Source of the DNA: an uncultured Bacilli bacterium
GTDB taxonomy: Bacteria; Bacillota_I; Bacilli_A; RF39; UBA660
Length of the DNA stretch: 42,498 nucleotides
Direction of reading: 5' to 3'
Assembly (NCBI GenBank): GCA_947589275.1
Contig: CANQAQ010000005.1
Span: 1 to 42,498, forward strand
Shown: piece after piece, positions 35,835 through 42,498 of the stretch
Numbering within the stretch: the stretch's first letter is position 1
Layout: the number at the start of each line of letters is the position of its first letter
Notes under the pieces: model-generated
What the model was told of the DNA's origin: nothing
What the model saw: the letters and a program-made list of their open reading frames with translations, nothing else
Database searches by the model: none
Program-made: the position numbers and the translations under genes

Positions 35835-37961
35835 CTAATCACCTTTTTTATTTTCTATTATGTTAAAATCTATAGTACTATTTTCTTTTGATGCATTAGT
35901 AACTATAATTCTTACCTTTTGTCCTAATTTAAATATTTTTCCTTTTCTTTCACCTCTTAATGTCTTTGTTACATCATCAAATGTATAATAATCACCCTTT
36001 AATTCTGATACATGAACTAATCCTTCTATCATATTATCAAGTTGTATAAACATACCAAATTCCATTATTGAAGATATTATACCATCATATTCTTCACCTA
36101 TATGTTCTTCCATATATTCAGCCATTTTCATAGATTCAACATCTCTTTCACATTCAACCGACTCTCGTTCTTTTTCTGATGAATGTTCACATAGTGCAGG
36201 AAGATTTTCATCCCAATATTTAATTAATCTAGAGAGTTCTCTTTCATCTGGTTTATTAAATATATATTTTCTAAGTAAATTATGAACTGTTGTATCTGGA
36301 AATCTTCTAATTGGAGATGTAAAATGTGTATAACATTTAGAAGCAAGACCATAGTGTCCTAAATTTTCTTCTTTATATACAGCTTTTTTCATGCATCTTA
36401 AAAGTAACATAGATAATATCTTAAATTCTTCTTTATCTCTTAATTGATCAAGTATATTTTTCATTGATTTTGGATATGTAAAATTCCTTTCACCCTTTAC
36501 TTTATATCCAAGTAAACTTATTGAATTCATAAATGACTTTATTTTTTCTTCATCAGGTACCTCATGAATACGATATACAAATGGAAGTCCCATATAATAT
36601 ATATGTTCTGCTACAGTTTCATTTGCTGCTATCATAAAGTCTTCTATCATATTTTCTCCTTTACCTCTATCTCTAAGTATTACATCATATGGTTTTCCTT
36701 TTTTATCTACTAATATTTTTGCTTCATCTGTATCAAAATCTAGATATCCTTTACTTAATTTGTACTTTCTAAGTATATTAGCAAGTTCTTCCATTAATTT
36801 TAAATCTTCTACATATAATTCATAACCAACTGGAATTTCTTCATTATTTAATATTTTATTTACATTTTTATATGTCATCTGAATTTTTGATTTTATTACA
36901 CTTTCAAATAAATCATGTGAAATTATTTTACCATCTTTATTTATTTTCATTATGCATGATATAGCAAGTCTTTCTTCATTTGGATTTAATGAGCATATAC
37001 CATTAGATAATTTATGTGGAAGCATTGGTATTACTCTATCTACCAAATATACACTAGTTGCTCTACTATAAGCTTCTTTATATAAATTTGTTCCTTCTTT
37101 AACATAATATGATACATCAGCAATATGAACACCAAGAATATAATTTTCTCCTTCTTTTTTAATTGATATTGCATCATCTATATCTTTAGTATCATCCCCA
37201 TCAATTGTAAATATAACTTCATTAGTTAAATCTCTTCTACCTATTTTATCTTTATTTGATACTTCATTAGGAATATTATCTACTTCTTTCATTACCTCAT
37301 CACTAAATACATCATTTATATCGTGATTATATACTATAGATAAAATATCAACTCCTGGATCATTTTTATGTCCAATTATTTTAATTACTTTTCCTAAATA
37401 TTTATATTTACCTAGTTCCTTTACAATGCTAACTTGTATTTTATGACCATCTACTAAATTATCTAAATCTGAGTTATCAATTATAATTTCTAATTTTAAC
37501 TTATTATCATCTGGAGTAAAGTGAGGATTCCCATCAATAATATTAAACTCTCCAACAATTAAATTATTCTCTTTTTTTAATATTTTTACAACTCTTCCTT
37601 CTAATTTATTATCTTTTCCCTTAAATGGTTCAACTACAACAATATCATTATTAAGTGCTCCATTCATATTTGAAGAATCTATATAAATATCATCTTCATT
37701 TTCTAAGAGTAAAAATCCATATCCTTTTTTATTTACAGAAAGTCTTCCTTTTTTTAGATGACTATTTTCAAATAACATATATTTATCTTTATTAGATCTA
37801 TATACTGAAAAATTATTTTCTAAAGAAGAAAGATCCTCTATTAATTTTTTTATTCCAATTGTATTATTCATATTTAATAAATCAGCTATTTCTATAATTG
37901 ATAAAGCTTTATTTGATTCTTTTAATACATTAATTATTTCTTCCTTCATTTTAACCTCCAC
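35835..37961 (-). CDS. rnr: Ribonuclease R
   Basis: VIFTIDGDDTKDIDDAISI; YSRATSVYLVDRVIPMLPHKLSNGICSLNP; HFTSPIRRFPD; C-terminal S1 domain. Confidence 0.96.
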   Translation of the reverse strand: MEVKMKEEIINVLKESNKALSIIEIADLLNMNNTIGIKKLIEDLSSLENNFSVYRSNKDKYMLFENSHLKKGRLSVNKKGYGFLLLENEDDIYIDSSNMNGALNNDIVVVEPFKGKDNKLEGRVVKILKKENNLIVGEFNIIDGNPHFTPDDNKLKLEIIIDNSDLDNLVDGHKIQVSIVKELGKYKYLGKVIKIIGHKNDPGVDILSIVYNHDINDVFSDEVMKEVDNIPNEVSNKDKIGRRDLTNEVIFTIDGDDTKDIDDAISIKKEGENYILGVHIADVSYYVKEGTNLYKEAYSRATSVYLVDRVIPMLPHKLSNGICSLNPNEERLAISCIMKINKDGKIISHDLFESVIKSKIQMTYKNVNKILNNEEIPVGYELYVEDLKLMEELANILRKYKLSKGYLDFDTDEAKILVDKKGKPYDVILRDRGKGENMIEDFMIAANETVAEHIYYMGLPFVYRIHEVPDEEKIKSFMNSISLLGYKVKGERNFTYPKSMKNILDQLRDKEEFKILSMLLLRCMKKAVYKEENLGHYGLASKCYTHFTSPIRRFPDTTVHNLLRKYIFNKPDERELSRLIKYWDENLPALCEHSSEKERESVECERDVESMKMAEYMEEHIGEEYDGIISSIMEFGMFIQLDNMIEGLVHVSELKGDYYTFDDVTKTLRGERKGKIFKLGQKVRIIVTNASKENSTIDFNIIENKKGD

Positions 37962-37989
37962 TACTACATAATATATTATAAAATAAAAA

Positions 37990-38006
37990 GACTTATTTTA
38001 TAAGTC
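37990..38006 (-). terminator. Terminator after secG
   Basis: Minus strand GACTTAT AAA ATAAGTC TTTTTATTT. Confidence 0.65.
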
Positions 38007-38011
38007 CCTTA

Positions 38012-38227
38012 TTAAAATAATGACGAAATTAGACATATTATAAAAAATAATGCCCCTAAAATAAATGTCATTCTACTTAAAAATAGTTCTGAACCACGTT
38101 CTTTTCTTTGGGCAAATAATTCAGCATTACCTCCCATTATTATATTTCCAGCACTCTCTGCTTTACCACTTTGTAATAATACAATAGTTATTAATAAAAT
38201 TGATATTATAATTAATGCTACTTCCAT
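38012..38227 (-). CDS. secG: Preprotein translocase subunit SecG
   Basis: ISILLITIVLLQSGKAESAGNIIMGGNAELFAQRKERGSELFLSRMTFILGALFF. Confidence 0.93.
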   Translation of the reverse strand: MEVALIIISILLITIVLLQSGKAESAGNIIMGGNAELFAQRKERGSELFLSRMTFILGALFFIICLISSLF

Positions 38228-38264
38228 GATATGCCTCCAATCAACAACATTATTTTATCATATT

Positions 38265-39197
38265 TTATATAAATTGCAAATACCAAACATAAAAATATAT
38301 AACTATCATTGTAATGGAAATAAGAATATACAAATATTTTTTCTTTGTTTTTATAATAAGTGTTAACATAAGCAATATTGTAATTAATATACCACCAATT
38401 AAATACATCATACTATAACTATCTGAATAACTATATATATGATTATTCTTTACAAAAAAATCAGCTATACCTAATACCAAGAAATTAAATATATTACTAC
38501 CTAACATATTAGATGCAGCCATGTCAAAATTACTTAATTTAAGAAGTGCAAAAGTTGTTACTACTTCTGGTAAACTAGTTGTTATTCCAAGCAGTATAGC
38601 ACCAATTGAAGTAGATGAAAAATTCGGATACATATGAGCAATTCTATCTGCTTCTTTAGTTAACATAACACTAAGAATTACCATAAAAATTGCTGTTACA
38701 ATAAATTTTATAAATAAAAACTTATCTTTTTTTATTACTTCTTTATCATCATCTTTATTTGTTTTAATTACAGATATAGTATAAATCATATAAGCAATAA
38801 ATAAAATAAAGGTTATTATATTTACAAAAATATTATTACAACCAAGTACTATAAATATATAATCCACAAGTAATATAATACATTCAAATATATATTTTGA
38901 AGAAGTATTTTTAAATACATTACTTCTAAAAAAATATATATTATAAACTGCTAAAATAAATATATTAAACATATTACTTCCAACTATATCACCAAAAGAT
39001 AAAGTTGGATTATCAATTACAACGGCTGATATGCTCGTAACAAACTCTGGCATACTTGTAACAGATGCAATCAAAAGACCTCCAATAAATGCTGCTCCAA
39101 TCTTTGATTGTTTAGATAACATATCACCATAATATGATAATTTAATACTCAAAAATATAGTTAAAAATGCTAGTAATAAAAAAAATATTCCGTCCAA
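38265..39197 (-). CDS. Sodium/calcium exchanger (CaCA) family protein
   Basis: Two alpha-repeat-like segments: GLLIASVTSMPEFVTSISAV...GDIVGSNMFNIFI and GAILLGITTSLPEVVTTFALL...ASNMLGSNIFNFLVLG. Confidence 0.9.
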   Translation of the reverse strand: MDGIFFLLLAFLTIFLSIKLSYYGDMLSKQSKIGAAFIGGLLIASVTSMPEFVTSISAVVIDNPTLSFGDIVGSNMFNIFILAVYNIYFFRSNVFKNTSSKYIFECIILLVDYIFIVLGCNNIFVNIITFILFIAYMIYTISVIKTNKDDDKEVIKKDKFLFIKFIVTAIFMVILSVMLTKEADRIAHMYPNFSSTSIGAILLGITTSLPEVVTTFALLKLSNFDMAASNMLGSNIFNFLVLGIADFFVKNNHIYSYSDSYSMMYLIGGILITILLMLTLIIKTKKKYLYILISITMIVIYFYVWYLQFI

Positions 39198-39248
39198 GTA
39201 ATTTCACCTCTAAAACATTATATTAACGAATTGGACAAAATATTTATA

Positions 39249-40484
39249 TTATTTACTTAATTGTTCATATATTCTAAGTAATCTATTATATTTTGATACT
39301 CTATCAGTTCTTGATAATGAACCTGTTTTTATTTGACCTAAATTAAGCCCTACAGAAAAATCTGCTATAAAAGTATCTTCTGTTTCACCACTCCTATGTG
39401 AAATTATAGTCTTATAACCATTTTTTTTAGCTATATCTATTGTAGCTAATGCTTCTGTTACGGTACCTATCTGATTTAATTTAATAAGTATTGCATTACC
39501 TGCTTTTTCTTTTATACCTCTACTTAATAATTCTTTATTAGTAACAAAAAAATCATCTCCAACTAATTGAACCTTATCACCTATTTTCTTTGTTAATTTA
39601 CTAAATCCCTCAAAATCATTTTCATCTAGTGGATCTTCAATTGATACAATAGGATACTTAGAAATTAGTTTTTCATAATATACAATCATTTCATCAGTAC
39701 TCATTTTCAAGTCATTTGGAAATTCATACATATTAATTTCTGAATTATAAAACTCAGAGGCAGCTACATCAATAGCTAAATTAACATCAATATATGGTTT
39801 ATAACCTGCTTGCTTAATTGCTAACATTATATAATCTAATGCTTCTTCATTTGAAGATAAATTAGGAGCAAATCCACCTTCATCACCAACACTAGTACTA
39901 TATCCATTATTTTTTAATACTTTTTTTAATGAATGAAATACTTCTGAACCTATTCTAATTCTTTCTTTAAAATCATTATTTTGTGGAATAATCATAAATT
40001 CTTGGAAATTAAGCATATTATCAGCATGAACCCCACCATTTAAAATATTCATCATAGGATATGGTAATTGTGTCCCATTACCTATATATTCATATAATTC
40101 CATATCATTTTCAATTGCAGCTGCCTTTAAACATGCTAATGATACAGATAGTATCGAATTTGCACCTAAATTACTCTTACTTTTAGTTCCATCAAGTAAT
40201 AACATAATATTATCAATTTCTTCTTGATTTTCTACATTTATTCCAAGTAGTTCCTTAGAAATAATATTATTAACATTATTAACTGCTTTTCTTACACCCA
40301 TACCAAAATATCTACTATCATTATCTCTTAATTCTAGTGCTTCATTACTTCCAGTTGATGCACCACTTGGGACACTTGCTCTTCCTAAAGCACCTTTTTC
40401 AGTAAGAACATCTGTTTCAATTGTTGGATTTCCTCTTGAATCAAGTATTTCTCTAGCTATAATTTCTATTATTTTACTCACCAA
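39249..40484 (-). CDS. eno: Enolase
   Basis: [80 protein letters not shown]. Confidence 0.97.
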   Translation of the reverse strand: MVSKIIEIIAREILDSRGNPTIETDVLTEKGALGRASVPSGASTGSNEALELRDNDSRYFGMGVRKAVNNVNNIISKELLGINVENQEEIDNIMLLLDGTKSKSNLGANSILSVSLACLKAAAIENDMELYEYIGNGTQLPYPMMNILNGGVHADNMLNFQEFMIIPQNNDFKERIRIGSEVFHSLKKVLKNNGYSTSVGDEGGFAPNLSSNEEALDYIMLAIKQAGYKPYIDVNLAIDVAASEFYNSEINMYEFPNDLKMSTDEMIVYYEKLISKYPIVSIEDPLDENDFEGFSKLTKKIGDKVQLVGDDFFVTNKELLSRGIKEKAGNAILIKLNQIGTVTEALATIDIAKKNGYKTIISHRSGETEDTFIADFSVGLNLGQIKTGSLSRTDRVSKYNRLLRIYEQLSK

Positions 40485-40636
40485 ATCATCTCCATATTTT
40501 TATTATACCTCTATTTTATTTTAATTCTATATTTTTATATTTTTTATTGTAAAATTTAAGTACACTAAAAATTAATTGTTAAGTTGAAAATAAAATACAC
40601 AATATGCTATAATATTAAATAAAGGAGTTCTTGCTT

Positions 40637-41899
40637 ATGGAAATAGTACAATTAACTAAAGAAGAATTTGATGCTTATGCAGATAATCATCCAAATAAGA
40701 ATTTTTACCAAACTTCTAGTTATGGTATGCTTATGGATAGACATTCATTTGATGATTATTATCTTGCTATGAAAGATGAATCTAATAATATAGTAGCTGC
40801 TACATTAATATTAATAAATAAAGTTTTTATTGGTTATAAATGGGGTTATTGTCCTAGAGGATATTTAATTGATTTTAATAATACTGAACTTTTGAAAACT
40901 TTTTCTATTTTATTAAAAGAATATTTAAATAAAAGAAATTTTATGTTTATAAAAATAGATCCTTATATTGTATATAAATCAAGAGATAAAAGAGGAAATA
41001 TTATTCCTGGAATTGATAATGAAAATATAGTTAATAATTTACTATCCATTGGTTATGAACATAACGGGTTTAATCTTAATTTTGAGAACTTAAAACCAAG
41101 ATGGAACGCTGTAGCTAAAACAAATGAAACAGATTTAATATTTGCTAGATATAATAAAGAGGTAAGAAATAAAATAAGAAAAGCAGATAAAATGGGGCTA
41201 AAAATAGTTAAAGGAACCCCAGAAGATATTAAAGTATTTTATGAATTAATAGATAAAAAACATTCTAGAAAATTAGATTATTATCTTGATATGTTTGAAA
41301 TATTAGGAAAAAAAGATATGTTTGAAATATATTTTGCAGTAATTAATACAGCAGAATATGTAAAAAATAGTAAAGATTTATTTGAAAAAGAAGAAAAAAG
41401 AAATAATGATATTAATGAAGAATTAGAAAATAATATTAATAATACCAATAGGGGCTCTATTATAAGAAAAAAAATGGATTCAGATTCTCTTTTAAATAAT
41501 TATAAACAAAACATAATAAATGCAACAAATTTATATAAAGAATATCCAAATGGAGTAGTAATAGGAACTAATGCAATTATAAAATATAATAATGAAATAT
41601 TTTTCTTAATAGATGGTTATAAAAATGAATTTAAAAATTATTGTCCTAATCATTATTTAAAATATCAAATTATAGAAAAATATAGAGAACAAGGTTATAC
41701 CAGAATGCATTTAAATGGTATATCTGGAGATTTCAATAAATCAAATCCATACTATGGTCTAACAAAATTCAAATTAGGATTTGCTTCAGAAATAGAAGAA
41801 TATATTGGAGAATTTACACTTATTATTAATAAAAGAAAATACAAAAGTTTTAGTAAACTTAATCCAATTAGAAATTGGTTAAAACAACCTATAGCTTAA
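40637..41899 (+). CDS. FemABX-family peptidyltransferase (peptidoglycan branch)
   Basis: FYQTSSYGMLMDR; KWGYCPRGYLIDF; ARYNKEVRNKIRKADKMGL; YRMHLNGISGDF. AGGAG RBS supports ATG 40637. Confidence 0.88.
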   Translation: MEIVQLTKEEFDAYADNHPNKNFYQTSSYGMLMDRHSFDDYYLAMKDESNNIVAATLILINKVFIGYKWGYCPRGYLIDFNNTELLKTFSILLKEYLNKRNFMFIKIDPYIVYKSRDKRGNIIPGIDNENIVNNLLSIGYEHNGFNLNFENLKPRWNAVAKTNETDLIFARYNKEVRNKIRKADKMGLKIVKGTPEDIKVFYELIDKKHSRKLDYYLDMFEILGKKDMFEIYFAVINTAEYVKNSKDLFEKEEKRNNDINEELENNINNTNRGSIIRKKMDSDSLLNNYKQNIINATNLYKEYPNGVVIGTNAIIKYNNEIFFLIDGYKNEFKNYCPNHYLKYQIIEKYREQGYTRMHLNGISGDFNKSNPYYGLTKFKLGFASEIEEYIGEFTLIINKRKYKSFSKLNPIRNWLKQPIA

Positions 41900-41929
41900 A
41901 AATAAGAGTTATATAACTCTTATTTTTTT
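41898..41929. terminator. Terminator after FemABX gene
   Basis: AAAAATAAGAGTT ATAT AACTCTTATTTTTTT. Confidence 0.8.
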
Positions 41930-42396
41930 ATATCCGATTTTATTTCATCGGCTAATACTAAAATATCATCCATGTTATTAATTACATAATCAGCATATGA
42001 ATCATCAAGTGATATAGGAATTCTTTCTTTAATATCATAGTAATCTTCCTTAGAAAAAGAACTTAAATATTCTACATTATCCCCTATTACACCTTCATAA
42101 ATTTTATTATAATCCATTTTTGTATTAATTATATTATTTATATTATCTTCATCCTTTGAATTTATTTTTATCTTTATAACTTCATAATTATTATCTAATA
42201 ATTCATTTAATTTATCATAATCTTCTTTTTTATTAAAACACTTATCAAATACAAATGATACTTTATTATCTACTATTTTTTTTAATCTTTCTTTATTAAT
42301 TTTTTCAACTTTATCTTGTATTTCTAAACGTTTTTCTTCACTATAATCTTGAGTTAACTGATAATAATAATTTCTAATATAATCATTACTTAGTAA
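41920..42396 (-). pseudogene. Hypothetical ORF, apparently lacking a start (5'-truncated or frameshifted)
   Basis: Frame is open from stop at 42397-42399 to 41920, but the only ATG is at 42117 with ~90 coding-like codons upstream (...YYYQLTQDYSEEKRLEIQDKVEKINKERLKKIVDNKVSFVFDKCFNKKEDYDKLNELL...). Confidence 0.5.
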
Positions 42397-42409
42397 TTAA
42401 ATGTAAAAA

Positions 42410-42431
42410 AAGAAAGTATTGCTACTTTCTT
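42410..42431 (-). terminator. Terminator downstream of tuf
   Basis: Minus strand AAGAAAGTA GCAA TACTTTCTTTTTTT. Confidence 0.75.
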
Positions 42432-42436
42432 AATTT

Positions 42437-42498
42437 TTATTTATCAATTTTAGTTACGATACCAGCACCAACTGTTCTACCACCTTCACGAATAGAGA
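42437..42498 (-). CDS. tuf: Elongation factor Tu, C-terminal end (partial)
   Basis: Not in track: SIREGGRTVGAGIVTKIDK*. Confidence 0.92.
   Translation of the reverse strand, partial: SIREGGRTVGAGIVTKIDK

Overview
This is a 42.5 kb, very AT-rich chromosomal window from a Firmicutes/Bacilli-like bacterium (taxonomy inferred from gene content and order). Most genes are housekeeping and lie on the minus strand. From left to right: (i) a type-IV-secretion-like membrane cluster running off the left edge (VirB6/TrbL-like partial gene, a 543-aa secreted Cys-rich protein ending in a VirB2/TrbC-like two-TM domain, and a stand-alone VirB2/TrbC-like protein) beside a divergent thioredoxin-fold lipoprotein; (ii) mscL, trmL, rubrerythrin, pduL-like, gerQ, lemA, ung, LysR and a SpoT-like HD protein; (iii) an origin-proximal-type block with rlmH, walJ-like, M23/LysM/G5 protein, dnaB, rplI, rpsR, ssb, rpsF, ychF, AbgT transporter, DUF951, mscS, parB and parA; (iv) rpsI/rplM with a leader hairpin, cdaR/cdaA with an LppM-like lipoprotein, nrdG/nrdD and a divergent Crp/Fnr regulator with a perfect palindrome; (v) uvsE, a dTMP kinase, a truncated pepC, and a small accessory array next to ssrA (tmRNA); (vi) smpB, rnr, secG, a Ca/Na exchanger, eno, a FemABX protein and the 3' end of tuf. 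The strongest candidate for something undescribed is at 33.46-35.0 kb. There, two single-gene units of unknown function are each bounded by degenerate copies of the tmRNA 3' end plus its downstream terminator region. The pattern resembles a cassette array accreted at ssrA with no integrase in view, and it abuts a truncated pepC. The second candidate is the pilin-fusion T4SS-like cluster at the left edge. All homology calls are from recognition of protein motifs; no searches were run.
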